Origin: Hippopus hippopus
Taxonomy: Eukaryota > Mollusca > Bivalvia > Cardiida > Cardiidae
DNA length: 64,000 nt
Reading direction: 5' to 3'
Assembly (NCBI GenBank): GCA_946811185.2
Contig: OX328112.1
Coordinates: forward strand, 11,123,215-11,187,214
Position numbers and translations under genes: made by a program. Under the pieces are notes generated by a model, which saw only the letters and a program-made list of their open reading frames with translations, was not told the DNA's origin and did not search any database. Shown here in pieces: positions 41,433 through 52,600 of the stretch (its first letter is position 1; each line of letters begins with the position of its first letter).

Positions 41433-41880
41433 GTCCCTCTACCGTAATATCCCGAGTTTTAACGACCCTAAAAGGCTAAGCCTTTGAAACATTGTGGGAA
41501 AAAGGAGAAAACGCTTGTTACATTCCACAATGTTTTCCACTCTTTTACAGATTCCAGCCTTTGAGCCACTTCTAATTTGCCGTATACAAATGAGCCATGC
41601 TCTGTGAAAAGGGGTCTTAATGCATCTGCGATCAGTATCGGCCAAGGTCAGCCTGCGCACTCCGCGCAGGCTGATCTGGGCCGAAACTTTTCGCTATTGA
41701 TCAATTTTCTGTATGTTCAAGGACCACTCTTTCTCCAGATTTATTCATTCATTACACTAAGCGTATATTATGGATCCTGAATTATATGATTACTTTCTTG
41801 GTACCATGCATCACGGAGATGCATTAAGCCCCCTCTTGCCAGAGCAAGGCTCAATTACTTTCCAATTGGATTAGTTTAAT
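41433..41880 (+). mobile_element. Family A forward copy split by family C (41592-41852)
   Basis: A: CCCTCTACCGTAATATCCCG...AATTTGCCGTATACAAAT, resuming AATTACTTTCCAATTGG. The A hairpin has lost its right arm top. C: GAGCCATGCTCTGTGAAAAG to AGAGCAAGGCTC, with AAAT left and AAT right. C hairpin GGTCAGCCTGCGCAC... is at 41646-41677. Confidence 0.8.
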
Positions 41881-42082
41881 TCTTATCCTGCTGATTCAAT
41901 GGAATGAAGCTTTCAAGCCGATAGTAAAACCACAAATTTTATCGATTTCAGAGGGTATTTTCTGGGGAAAGATATCTCCTTTTCGGACACTGTAGATCCA
42001 AGATCAGACTGCATGTTCTGTGCACTCTGATCTTGATCTACACTGTCCGCAAAAGGTCACTGAGTAGCAGCCTAAAGGTTAA
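41877..42082 (-). mobile_element. Hairpin MITE family B, reverse
   Basis: TTAATTCTTATCCTGCTG to AGCAGCCTAAAGGTTAA. Hairpin GATCAGACTGCATGTTCTG... has one mismatch. Confidence 0.85.
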
Positions 42083-42156
42083 AAAAAATCGTTGTTTGAT
42101 AAAGCTTTAAGGGAGTTATTTCATTAAATGGTGTTTCTGGCTTCTTACAACTGCAT

Positions 42157-42390
42157 TTAATTCCTCACCCAACGACAAAATTTTGAACTCGACCAAGTTG
42201 AAAGCATCTGCAGACGACAAAATTAAACGTAATACAAATGATTATTTCTGTCTTTGATTCGGTAGAAAACATTGTGGGGAAAAAGGAGAAAATACTGGTT
42301 ACCAGCATTTTCTCCTTTTCCCACAATGTTTTCAAAGGCCTTTTTTCTTCGGGGTCGTTTAAAAGTCTGGATTGTGTGGTAAAGGGTTAA
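42157..42390 (-). mobile_element. Hairpin MITE family A, reverse, TTAA at both ends
   Basis: TTAATTCCTCACCCAACGAC to GTGTGGTAAAGGGTTAA. Both hairpin arms remain around GGTTACC. Confidence 0.88.
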
Positions 42391-42574
42391 GATATATTAC
42401 GGCGACAGCTCAATCCTGTCCGCTGGAGTTTAATCAAAGCTTTGATGAGATTCTGCAGTGGCTTGTCTAAGGAGACGTGAACGTGAAAATGGACAACAGC
42501 ATGCCTAAACTAAGATTTCCAAAAAGTTCCCAATGTCAAGCATTGAACAAGCAATGAACATGGAAGGATCCCTT

Positions 42575-42722
42575 TTATGAAACGTGGAAAAGCTGCTAGT
42601 GGCCTAGGAAGAATACTGTGCAAAATACTGTTATCAGGACTCCATGACAGCATGGTTAGGTGTACTGGTCGCCGCGATAAAACTGAAGTAATATCGAAAA
42701 CGATGTTAAACACGATGCAAAC
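42575..42722 (+). mobile_element. SINE D, 3' half
   Basis: AAGCTGCTAGTGGCCTAGG...GTCGCCGCGATAAAACTGAAG...GAAAACGATGTTAAACACG. Head missing. Confidence 0.7.
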
Positions 42723-43126
42723 GTGAAAAAGTTTATGAAATATAAAGCAAAGATTACTTAAAGTTCTAAAATATTTTTTTATTCTCGTATAATTCATACA
42801 TGTATATGGGTATACAACGCGTGTTTACCTAAAAAGGGAAATACCTGTAAGTTATAAAACACTACACTTGTACAATAATATTATGGCACGGTAACTTTAC
42901 CCACAGGCTGCTGATTGCAAATCATTAAGCTGTAAAAGACAATGTAGTACAAGATCAGACTGCATAGAACATGCAGTCTGATCTTTGATCTACACAGTAA
43001 GATATGGCGAGTTTTTTTTCTGGCTAAAAATACTGTAAGATTACATTGCTTCTGGTAATGGCTAAACAGTTTTATTTCATTTTAGCAACTTATGGGTATT
43101 ACAATTACAAAAGAACATGTACCTAA

Positions 43127-43386
43127 GCGCCACTCTGGCAAAAGGAGGTTAAATGCATCAAAGTAGTGCATAAATACCATGCCAGTCATCCCATAATTAT
43201 TGATCTATTAAATCTATTTTGTCTAACAACCAACTGAATCATAAGGTAAATTAATCCTTTGAATACAGAAAACTGACCAATAGCAAAAAGTTTCAACCCT
43301 GGTCAGCCTGGGCGGACCACCCAGGCTGACCTGGGTCGAACCTTGTTGCAGATGTATTAAACCCCTTTTTCACAAAGCGTGGCTCA
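43127..43386 (-). mobile_element. Hairpin MITE family C, reverse (in duplication unit 1)
   Basis: GCGCCACTCTGGCAAAAGG to TTCACAAAGCGTGGCTCA. Palindrome GGTCAGCCTGGGCGG... changed in both arms (GGGC/CCACCCAGG), so pairing is partly kept. Confidence 0.8.
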
Positions 43387-43787
43387 TTTGGTTATTCTTC
43401 GTATAATGTATGTATGGGGTATACATTGCACGTTGACCTAAAACAACAAAGTATATGCATAGGATATACACTGCACGTTGACCTAAAACAACAAATATGT
43501 GTAAGTTACAAAATGTTATACTTGTACAATAATGTCATGGCAAGGTTACTTAATCCATAGGCTGCATAGTGCAAATCAACGAGCTTTTGCAGACAGTGTA
43601 GATCAAGATTAGACTGCATAAAAAATGCAGTCTGATCTTTGTTCTATACTGTCCAACATGGTGAGTTTTTTTTTTCTGACTATAGTACTGTAACATCACA
43701 TTGCTTCTTATCATGGCTGAACATTTTTACTCAGTTTTATTCTAGCTGCTTATGGATAATACAATTACAAAAGTACCAGTACTCATG

Positions 43788-43945
43788 TTTGAGCCGTGTT
43801 CTGGCAGAAGGGGCTTTATGTATCTTAATAGTACATTACACCAAGCTAGTCGTCGCATAATTATGGATCCATAAAATTCAAAAGTCAAAGAAGCGACAGA
43901 ATCATTATGTAGAATGGTTCTGAGACATACAGAAAATTTACAATT
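43788..43945 (-). mobile_element. Family C, reverse, 5' part only (in duplication unit 2)
   Basis: TTGAGCCGTGTTCTGGCAG to AGACATACAGAAAATTTAC, just before the central hairpin. Confidence 0.65.
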
Positions 43946-44173
43946 CTAACATGACATGTGAATTCGGCTCTATAAACACAGTGTAATGAAAGCGTGGTAA
44001 AATCTACATTATTAAATGTGGAGTGATGTCATTCTATATAGAGTGACGTCATTCTGTATAAAGTAAGTAAGTAAATTATTCAATGGAATATAATCTGCAT
44101 CCGCATTTTTACTCTAAGTATGAATTTTTTCTCTTTGATTATGAGTTGGTCATGTTAGAATCAAAATTATCTT

Positions 44174-44322
44174 CTTTCTATCGTGGTTTATCGTTCAATA
44201 AACCACATTGTGAGTTATGAGGTGCAATGAATAAACCACTTGGGCTATCACCCTCATGGATTATTTATTGTGCCTCATAACTCACAACTGTGATTTATTG
44301 AATGATAAACCACGATAGAAAG
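44174..44322. mobile_element. Foldback element M
   Basis: CTTTCTATCGTGGTTTATCG... pairs with ...AAACCACGATAGAAAG over ~60 bp with few mismatches; the centre is CCACTTGGGCTATCACCC. Only one copy in the window. Confidence 0.75.
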
Positions 44323-44337
44323 AGGATTATTTCTTAA

Positions 44338-44458
44338 ATAGAAAAAGTATCGACTCATGTCAGCCTGCGCAGTCCGTGGACTGCGCAGGCTGACGTGGGT
44401 CGATACTTTTTGTAAATACATTAAACCACCTTTACAGAGAGTATAACTCATTTATATA
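44338..44458 (-). mobile_element. Family C right half with an extended perfect palindrome
   Basis: The stem CAGCCTGCGCAGTCC/GGACTGCGCAGGCTG has a 2-base centre and extends outward (GTATCGACTCATG...). The usual loop asymmetry is gone. It ends ACAGAGAGTATAACTCA. Confidence 0.8.
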
Positions 44459-44519
44459 AATAGCATATGGGTATTGATTGATAAAACACAGTCAAACATT
44501 TTAAGTAAACAAGGGGTTG

Positions 44520-45048
44520 CATTCAATAATAGAAATCTTTAACACATTGGTTACTTGAAAAATGATTTGAAGACACAGTATCAGGAGAAGACCGACTGCA
44601 TTTGAAAACTGATGTCAAAATATTGATAAAATGATTTGGGAATTTGAATACTGACTGACTTGATACCATAGTACTGAAAGACAAAAAATTGAGAGAGCAC
44701 TTTGAAGTCAAAATATTGAAGAAGAAAAAAAAACTTATTGCACTTAAAATTTAAAGCAAATTCTTCAAAGAACACATTGTGTACAAGAAAATTAACTTGA
44801 ACTCAAATCATTGAAAGACAATTTTATGAAAATTAACTTGAAGCGAATGAAATTAACTTCAAGCAAAAAATTTGGAAGAGCACATTGTGCCCTTGAAAAA
44901 AAAAAAATGTGGTCAAAACACAGGAAAAGGCAAACTGTTTACTTGCAAATTACATTGAAACCAAAAGAAAGATAGAACACGCTGTGCTACTGAAAATTAA
45001 GTCCAAGTTAAAATACTGAAGGAACAAAATTTTCACTTGAAATTATGA
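44520..45048. repeat. Degenerate tandem repeat, unit about 50-65 bp
   Basis: Recurring motifs GAACACATTGTGTAC, GAGCACATTGTGCCC and GAACACGCTGTGCTAC, each followed by TTGAAAATTAA-like text and GTCAAAATATTGAAG-like text. Strongly diverged units; no gene. Confidence 0.6.
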
Positions 45049-45054
45049 TTACGG

Positions 45055-45257
45055 TTGATTAATTCTGTAGAAAAAAGACCAAACTTTTACACTTGTCCAA
45101 ATTGAAAGCTTTTGCAGATAACAAAATAAATTAACACAAAAATTTAAATCTATACTTGAAAAGTTAAGAAACATAGTAGGAAAGGAGAGAATGCTGGTTA
45201 CCAGCATTTTCTCCTTTTCCCACAATGTTTTCAAAAGGCCTCTTTCTCAGGGTTGTA
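45055..45257 (-). mobile_element. Hairpin MITE family A, reverse, right terminus lost
   Basis: TTAATTCTGTAGAAAAAAG...CACTTGTCCAAATTGAAAGC; hairpin GAGAGAATGCTGGTTACC intact; it ends TCTCAGGGTTG. Confidence 0.8.
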
Positions 45258-45329
45258 TCTTGTAGTAGGCCATTTTGACATGTTTGTAAAAGACATGGAG
45301 CATGAGATTGACAAACATAATTATATGTC

Positions 45330-45573
45330 ATGCTCTCTGAGAAAGGGGTTTAATGCATCTGCAAAAAATATTGACTCTGTGCAGGCTGACCTGTGTCAAT
45401 ACTTTCTGCTTTTAGTCAATTTTCTGCATGTTTAAGAACCAGTCTACATCAAGATTCAGTCGCTTTTTACACAAAATTGATTTTATGAATGCATAACTAT
45501 GTGATGTCTTGCTTGGTAAAATGCATCAGAGAAATGCATCAATTCCCTTTTTGCTAGAGCGCTACTCACATAA
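45330..45573 (+). mobile_element. Family C with most of the left hairpin arm deleted
   Basis: TCATGCTCTCTGAGAAAGGGG to TGCTAGAGCGCTACTCAC. The centre reads ATTGACTCTGTGCAGGCTGACC. Confidence 0.75.
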
Positions 45574-45932
45574 TTCATAACAAAGGTATTAAAGTTCTAG
45601 GAGATATTTTCAAAATATGTACCAGTACTCCTCAGTAGAGTATAAGGTATTTCATAAGCCTGTGCTACTAATAATACTACAAACAAATTACATGGATATA
45701 ATCGGACATAAACAATGGAAAAAAACACTACAAATAGAGATAAACAAGCCAAAGGTTACAAAAATGAAATAATTGAAGAACAACCACAAGTTTTTGAATA
45801 TGTGTTATACGTCCTTTGACATCATTTTGGGGGAAAGAAGCCATTGCTAAAGACCTGTGGCTTCTTCTTCCACAATGATGTTTAAAACCTTTCTTTTTGT
45901 TTTCTTACCGTCTTTCATTTATACATATCCCT
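45574..45932. other. No gene recognised; small hairpin fragment
   Basis: GAAGAAGCCATTGC...CTTCTTCTTCCAC near 45835-45880 may be a decayed family A core. Otherwise nothing. Confidence 0.35.
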
Positions 45933-46162
45933 TTTAATCCTTTACCAGACAGTCCTGTGTTTTGAAGACTGTGTGCAAGACGGCTTTTAAAAACATTGTG
46001 GGAAAAGGAGAAAATGCTGGTAACCAGCATTTTCTCCTTTACCTACAATGTTTTATACCGATCAAAAGATAAATTTAAACAATTTCGTAGCATTTACTAT
46101 GTTATCTACTGATACCTTCAATTTGAAAAAGTAAAAATTTGTCCACTTGGGAAAGGATGAAA
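45933..46162 (+). mobile_element. Hairpin MITE family A, forward
   Basis: TTAATCCTTTACCAGACAG to GTCCACTTGGGAAAGG. Hairpin 45991-46055 with one mismatch (TTTACCTACAATG). Confidence 0.85.
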
Positions 46163-46171
46163 GGGATAGAT

Positions 46172-46403
46172 TTAACCCTCTGTCACACAATCCCAAGGTT
46201 TTAAACAACCCTGACTGAAAAAAAAAACTCTGAAGACATTGTGGGAAAATGAGAAAATGCTGATAACCAGCATTTTCTCCTTTTACCACAATGTTTTCTA
46301 CCCTTCCAAAGACAAATCACATCATTAAAGCATCATTTGTCATCTGCAAATTATGCTTTCAATTTGGACCAGTCTGAAATTTAATTGTGTGGTAAAGGGT
46401 TAA
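46172..46403 (+). mobile_element. Hairpin MITE family A, forward, TTAA at both ends (tandem partner 1)
   Basis: TTAACCCTCTGTCACAC to GTGTGGTAAAGGGTTAA. The loop is GATAACC, a variant shared only with the next copy. Confidence 0.9.
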
Positions 46404-46626
46404 CCCTTTAACATAAAATCATGAATTTAACGACCCTGAGAAAGAGGCCTGTTGAAAACTTTGAGGGAAAAGGAGAAAATGCTGATAACCAGCATTTTCT
46501 CCTTTTCCCACAATGTTTTCTACCCTTCCAAAGACAAATCACATCATTAAAGCATCGTTTTTCATCTGCGAATTATGCTTTCAATTTAGACAAGTCTTGA
46601 GATTTATTTGTGTGGTAAAGGGTTAA
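46400..46626 (+). mobile_element. Hairpin MITE family A, forward, TTAA at both ends (tandem partner 2)
   Basis: TTAACCCTTTAACATAAAATC to GTGTGGTAAAGGGTTAA. It shares GATAACC, AAATCACATCATTAAAGCAT and AATTATGCTTTC with the previous copy, so the pair arose by tandem duplication. Confidence 0.9.
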
Positions 46627-46904
46627 AAACATAAAAGTAATACAAATAAACAGAAAGATACATGTATGAGGAAATAAAATGATATTGGCTATCTGGTACC
46701 CAAAGATCCTTTTTTTACAGAACAAAATAAATGAGTTATATAATAATGGTCAAGCATTAAAGTATAAGAATATAACTAATAAATGTGTGAAAGAGTCGGT
46801 GTATGTAAAAAGGAAATACAAAATTAAAATAAAAAAATCAAATTTGATAATAATAAATATAATAATATTTATACAATATAATATGAAATTTATTGTGTAG
46901 AGTC

Positions 46905-47124
46905 CACCTTGCCTTTTACCAAAAAGTCTCATATTTTAAAGACTCCTAGGGGAAAAAAAATGCATAACCATAACTGGTAACCAGCATCTTCTCCTTTTCC
47001 CACAATGATTTCTACTTATTTTCTATGATGACTACCATCATTTGAACCAAGTGCAAATGGTTTTCTGCAAATTCTCTTGATGTGGACTAGTCTACAAGTT
47101 TCTTGTCTGGTAAAGGGTAAAATA
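46905..47124 (+). mobile_element. Family A forward, left hairpin arm decayed
   Basis: CCTTGCCTTTTACCAAAAAG to CTTGTCTGGTAAAGGGTAAA. Right arm ACCAGCATCTTCTCCTTTTC is kept. Confidence 0.7.
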
Positions 47125-47179
47125 ACATAAATAACTATTTGGATATAATTGGTGTACAACTAAAAATGAATTCATGACA

Positions 47180-47275
47180 ACTATAGTGTAGGCTGGATTA
47201 ATGACTAGGTGTGAATCACAGATCTGACTTCAATTCAATGCAGTCTGATCTTAATCTGCACTCTGTAATTCCACT
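47180..47275. mobile_element. Decayed family B fragment
   Basis: GTGTGAATCACAGATCTGAC...ATGCAGTCTGATCTTAATC; one arm good, the other changed. Confidence 0.5.
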
Positions 47276-47463
47276 GAAAATTGTCACTTTGTGTACAAAG
47301 TGTTCGAAGATTTCAAACTAAAAAATTTTCATCAGTGTTGAAGTTGGCACTTCACGTGCAAAGTGTTAGAAGTTTCCAACTGAAAGAGCTAATAAGAAAT
47401 AATTTCACACATATACAAAGCATAAGCACCAATGAAAATGGACTACAATATGGCAAGGATTGA

Positions 47464-47710
47464 TTAACTCTTTACCACACAATCTCGACTTTTCACACAA
47501 TCCCGACTTTAAAAACACTAAGGAAGACAGCTTTTGAAAACATTGTGAGAAAAGGAGAAAATGCTGGTAACCAGCATTTTCTCTTTTTCCCGCAATGTTT
47601 TCTCTCCCTTCAAAAACAAATTTCAATTATTGAGTCACATGTATTTTGTCATCTGCAAATGGTTTCAACTTGGAAATGTCTAAAATTTTGTTATTTGGTT
47701 AAAAGATTAA
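47464..47710 (+). mobile_element. Hairpin MITE family A, forward, with a short internal duplication
   Basis: TTAACTCTTTACCACAC to TTTGGTTAAAAGATTAA. The end segment CACACAATCYCGACTTT is repeated near the left end. Hairpin 47535-47602 nearly perfect. Confidence 0.88.
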
Positions 47711-47935
47711 CTCTAAACCAGACAACAAAATTTTTAGGCTAGTCCAAGCTCAAAGCAATTGCAGACAACATTTAAGGTAGCTCAAAACATGAATAATGTC
47801 AATGAAATGTGGGAAATGTTGTGGGGGGGAAAAAGGGACAAAGCAGGATACCAACACAAGCTCCTTTTTCAACAATGTTTCGAAGCCTTCTTCTCCAGAG
47901 TTGTTGAAACACAAGACTGTTTGGTAAAGAGTTAA
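47707..47935 (-). mobile_element. Hairpin MITE family A, reverse, sharing TTAA with the previous copy
   Basis: TTAACTCTAAACCAGACAAC to GTTTGGTAAAGAGTTAA. Hairpin decayed (GGGGGGAAAAAGGGACAAAGC). Confidence 0.8.
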
Positions 47936-48004
47936 TGTTAATCGCTGTTAACATATTAAAGCAAGGTTATTAATTCTAGCATGTTATACATTTCATCACC
48001 CTTA

Positions 48005-48200
48005 CATTCTTCTCAATCTCTACCAGACAATAAAATTTTAGACTTGCCAAGATTGAAAGTATTTGCAGTCAACAAATTTAAAATAGGTATGGATTTTTAC
48101 TTTGATGTTATAGAAAACAATGGTGAAAAGAGAAAATGCTGGTTACCAGCATTTTCTCCTTTTCCCAAAATGTTTTCATTGGCCTTCTTCCTAATTTAGC
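48005..48200 (-). mobile_element. Hairpin MITE family A, reverse
   Basis: CTCAATCTCTACCAGACAAT through a perfect core GAGAAAATGCTGGTTACC... to TTCTTCCTAATTTAGCC. Confidence 0.8.
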
Positions 48201-48370
48201 CTAACATAAAGTAGCTTAAATTGTGGATTTTTACTTTGAAACAAGGAAACACATTGTGCGAGAAGAAGAGAATGGTGGTTATCACCATTTTCTCCTTTTC
48301 TCTCAATGTTTTCATAATCCTTCTTCTTCAACATTGTTTTAATATGGATTTGTCTGGTAAAGGGTTTAAT
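48201..48370 (-). mobile_element. Family A reverse, left end missing, repeated right after the previous copy
   Basis: GTGGATTTTTACTTTGAAAC repeats ATGGATTTTTACTTTGATG of the previous copy, then hairpin GAATGGTGGTTATCACC and end TTGTCTGGTAAAGGG. Confidence 0.75.
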
Positions 48371-48447
48371 AGATTTTTCAACTCCCTGAGTAATCTGATA
48401 TATGTGTATGTCATATATAACATCATCTAAAAAAGAAATAATTTCAT

Positions 48448-48530
48448 GTCTTAAGGTGGGTGCATCACTGACCACCATGATATGACCTAAGCTGTTAAAA
48501 TGGCGTTAAACTCCAATACAAACAAACAAA
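48448..48530 (+). mobile_element. SINE G 3' fragment
   Basis: GACCACCATGATATGACC, AAGCTGTTAAAATGGCG, TTAAACTCCAATACAAACAA tail. Confidence 0.75.
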
Positions 48531-49152
48531 CTGTTATAAAAATACTTTCATATACTTTAACATAATAAAGAATAGTTTTAAGTTGTTAAAAATTCTTTTA
48601 ATTTGTTAAATATAATCTCAACTCCAGTGATAAATTACAAAATTAAGAAACTGTGATTATTTTTGGGAAACATTTAGGGCAATTGATCTCTAATTTTAAG
48701 ATTATAAAACATATTATGGTAAACAGTAAAAAGAAATACATTCTTATCCTACTGAGAATAAATCAAAATATCATTCGACGGAAAAGGCAAGGTACACAAC
48801 AGTAGTTTGAAAACTTGTTAGTAATATGATGTAACTAGAATATTTACATGTAAGGATGACAATGTTTGTTTGCGTGTGTTCTCATCGTGTTAAATAACTG
48901 AATTTTTAGGCGTAGTGCAAGTTAGTGCCCAGCGTTTAAGCCATTGTTTTAATTCCATTTGAAAGTCAGTCCCGATTTTTTTCTTTTCATTATACGTCTA
49001 CACAATTTGACATTTGTAACTTAATTGCTATATCTATATTTCCTACTAGACACATGTAATATTGTATTGATATATTTATAGTACATTCATAGAGACATTT
49101 TTTATATATTTACCAAGAGATGACAATACTGAAGCAGTTTTCATGAGTAACT
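48531..49152. other. No feature recognised
   Basis: AT-rich flank downstream of the SPFH gene. A clear AATAAA on the minus strand was not found. Confidence 0.35.
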
Positions 49153-49368
49153 TTAACCCTTCACTAAACAATCCTATGTTTTAACAACCCTAAGAAAAAC
49201 TTTTGAAAATATTGCGGGAAGAGAAGAAATGCTGGTAACCAGCATTTTCTTTCTTTTCCCACAATATTTTTCTACCATCTCTAAGATAAATTCAATCACC
49301 TGAGACACCTCTAATTTACAGTCTGCAAATCTTTCAAGTCTGATAGTCTGTTGTTTCTTTAAGAGTTA
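49153..49368 (+). mobile_element. Hairpin MITE family A, forward, TTAA at both ends
   Basis: TTAACCCTTCACTAAACAATC to GTTTCTTTAAGAGTTAA. Hairpin around GGTAACC at 49204-49268. Confidence 0.82.
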
Positions 49369-49504
49369 AATCTTTCCCAAACAACACATTTAAAGACTCA
49401 TCTTTAAGAAAGGTTGCTAGCATCCTCAGCTTTTTGTTAATATCTTTTACAGTAGCCTTCTCCCTCAAAGCAGTAAAAATATAGGATCATTTGGCAAAGG
49501 TTAA
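49365..49504 (-). mobile_element. Shortened, decayed family A reverse copy at the SPFH gene 3' end
   Basis: TTAAATCTTTCCCAAACAAC to CATTTGGCAAAGGTTAA. It ends about 15 bases beyond the SPFH stop codon, so it must be part of, or replace, the 3' UTR. Confidence 0.65.
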
Positions 49505-49519
49505 AGTTTCATAACCATT

Positions 49520-49618
49520 CTATAATTTTCCTGCAATCCTCTGTTGAAAGTCGACTGTCAGGTGTACATTGTCCAAGCCTCGCAACGTTCTCAGATAGTC
49601 AAAACTGTTCTTGTGTTC
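49520..49618 (-). CDS. SPFH gene exon 8: C-terminus
   Basis: 32 codons plus TAG, acceptor [36 protein letters not shown] then [12 protein letters not shown]. Phase 0 matches exon 7. Confidence 0.88.
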   Translation of the reverse strand, partial: EHKNSFDYLRTLRGLDNVHLTVDFQQRIAGKL

Positions 49619-52600
49619 CTTGAAAAAGAAGATACATCAACATTTACCCATGAGAGGAAAATAGAAGGAAAGGAAGTTTACCACTAGAAGGCCTCCACAG
49701 ATGTACTCAGTTCAGATGGAAGACCAATATAATTGTAAGTTTTAGGGCAGACATTCCCATTTTGAAGTGTCTTTCTGCTCTGAGCCTACATCACAATGTT
49801 TTCTATCCTTCCCTAAACAAATTTTAAATTTTGAGTCCCATATATTTTGTCATCTGCCATTGCTTTCAATTTGGATAAGTCTAAAATTTTTTTGTTTTTT
49901 TAACAGTTAAAGGTGTGGCAATTTTGAATATAAATTATTATTGTACAGTCTGTCGAAGTGTTAGTGAGACATCACTGTCTCCCTACAACAACAACTCTAT
50001 TACAAATAACCCACGCTTTCTAACCGTACACAACTGTCTCCATATGACAACAATTCTAATTGCAAATTGTCTCTCTAACCAAACAGTCTCCTGATGACAA
50101 TACCTCAATTACAAATTGTATCCAAGCTCTCACCCTACACTAATGTCTCCCAACTACAGGTGTTGAAAACATCACAGGAAAAGAGGTACATTTTATAGAC
50201 TTATTCTCTCATTACAGTCAGGTTTCCCTTGCAGTCAGGAAATGCTCTGAATTCGGACAAGTCTGAAACTTTGCTGTCTGCAATTGCTTTCAACTTTGTT
50301 AATTCTGAAATTTTGTCATCTGTAGATGCTTTCAATAAATCTGTCTTGCTCAAATAAGCCCTGCTCGGGCAGAAGGGGGTTTAACGCATCTCTGTGATGC
50401 AACATACAAAGCAAGTCATCACATTCTTACAAACAAAGTCCGTAACAAAGAAACAAATGAAAAATGTATGGCAGAAATACAGGGACCAGGCAGGATTCGA
50501 ACCTAGAACGCCCGGATGAAAGGCCAATACCATAACCACTGAGCTAAAGAGAATTCTCCCTAACACAGTTGTTAGGTATTGTATTTAAATCGGGATGAAG
50601 CCATGCATGAAGGAGTGGTCTCCCGTAACACACCCCCTCTTAAAGTCATCATTTATTGATGACTCAAAGCCTTATTAGGCAGGCAGTCCGTTTTTGGACA
50701 ACAATTGGGATTAATGGCTCAATGGCCAATCCCGGACGAGCCCCCATCTTACAAACAAAGTCCGTAACAAAGAAGCAAATGAACAAATGCATGGCAGAAA
50801 TACAGGGACTGTGCAGGATTCGAACCTAGAATGCCCTGACGAAAGGCCAATACCATAACCACTGAGCTAAAGAGAATTCTCCCTAACGCAGTTGTTAGGT
50901 ATTGTATTTAAATCAGGATGAAGCCATGCATAAAGGAGTGGTCTCCCATAACAACATAGTTATAAAATCAGTTTTGTCTTAAAACCAACTGAATCAGGAG
51001 GTAGAGTAGTACTTTGAAATGCAAAAAATTGATCAATAGCAAAGAGTTTCGAACCAGGTCAGCCTGCACGGACTGCGCAAGCTGACGTGAATCGATACTT
51101 TTTGCAGATACATCAAACCGTATTTTCACAAAGCAAGGCTCAAATGCTTTTAATTTCAACAAGTTTGAAATTTTGTTGTTTGGTAAAGAACCAAGTTCTC
51201 ACCTGTGTTGTGATTCCCAAATTATTGTACAAGGCTTTCAAACCTTCGCTTCTAGCTGTCTCGATGATTTGTGTGTAGTTTGCCTGCGACATGGATTTGA
51301 TCAGACTCGAAGTGGCCTCCGCATTCTGACTGATTTCAGCTGCGTCGTTCTTGATCTTGCGTACCTTGTAAATAGATATCCAAGGGTCCATTTTTATTTG
51401 GGTTATTGTTCTGTGTTATGACATTTTCAACATTATTTCAGTTATGTTGAAGCAGCCAGTGCACTGGCTGCCACAATATAACTTAAATGATGTTGAAAAT
51501 GATGCATCTTCAAAAAATACTGACCCTCTGTGAGGCTGCTCATTCCAATCAGGCCAACCTTTGTCAAAACTTTTAGCTATTGCACAATTTTGTGCATGTT
51601 AAAGGACCAGTGTACCTCACCATTTAGTGGATTGTCTGACAAAATGGATTTAATGGGTCCATCATTAAGTGATGTCTTGCTTGGTACAATGCGTCACCGA
51701 GATACATGAAACCCCCTTTTCCTCAAGCATGGCTCATATGCTTTCTGCAAGTGAATGTTTTCAACAACTGGATCCAAGCTTAGTAGCCAGTGGTAGTCAG
51801 TTGCATACACGTCTTTAAACCCAAGAGTCGTTTCCAGCTATGCCAATTTCTTTCTGATGATTGATGAGGATCATTGCAACAAGATTCATGCATAACTCTG
51901 CCCTGAACATTGTTTGGACAAGGTTGATGTGAGAAAGCAGCCAGTGTATTCAGAAGAATATTGTGCACACTACTGGTATAAAAGAAACTCTAGAAAAGCA
52001 TTAATAAGTGCACTGGCTGCCATAACATTAGTATTAATTGTTTCTTTAATGAATTGTTTCGTGGTTTTACAATCAATAGATCTAAATACTCAAATAAAAA
52101 AAGGTATACCATTTGATCTGTTTCTTTCCTGACAACCTGGGCATCCTGGAGCAGTTTTTCACGTAAGGATTCTTCAGACAGTGTCAAAGAGGTAAGGAAT
52201 CTGTTCTCTACATCATCAGGGATTTCAATCCCTCCCAACTGAAAATACCTGTAATAAATTGAACAGACTTGTCGGTAGCTGTATTCGCCATTTGCTCTAA
52301 ATTAAATTCTATTCCTAAATTCCAAGACAAGCCATCTGATTGGCTCAATCAATCATCTCAGTCTGTCAGGTGGGTTTTCATAAAGTTTGAAATGTATAAA
52401 AGACTAAGATTTAGAAAACTACCTAGTCCTTCACTTGCAAGAGATGTAAAACAAATGTGCCATGCTCTGTGAAAAAGGGGCTTAATGCACCTGCGAAAAG
52501 TATCAACCCAGGTCAGCCTGTGCAGTCAGCACAGGCTGACCTGGGCCGAAACTTTTCGCTACTGATCAATTTTCTTTAGGTCAAAGGATCAATTTACCTT

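Larger units (their letters stand above)
42780..43990. repeat. Diverged segmental tandem duplication (~650 bp) carrying families B and C
   Basis: Unit 1 (about 42780-43390) and unit 2 (about 43390-43990) share, in order, a TACACTTGTACAATAAT block, a B element (hairpins at 42951 and 43606), TACAATTACAAAAG and a reverse C element. The B landmarks AGGCTGC lie at 42905 and 43558, 652 bp apart. A smaller ~50 bp duplication (CACGTTGACCTAAAACAACA) lies at 43430-43500. Confidence 0.75.

Noticed and set aside
41206..41487. 93-codon plus-strand frame as a gene
   Set aside because: Its last third is a family A MITE and the rest has no recognisable motif, splice sites or coding signature.
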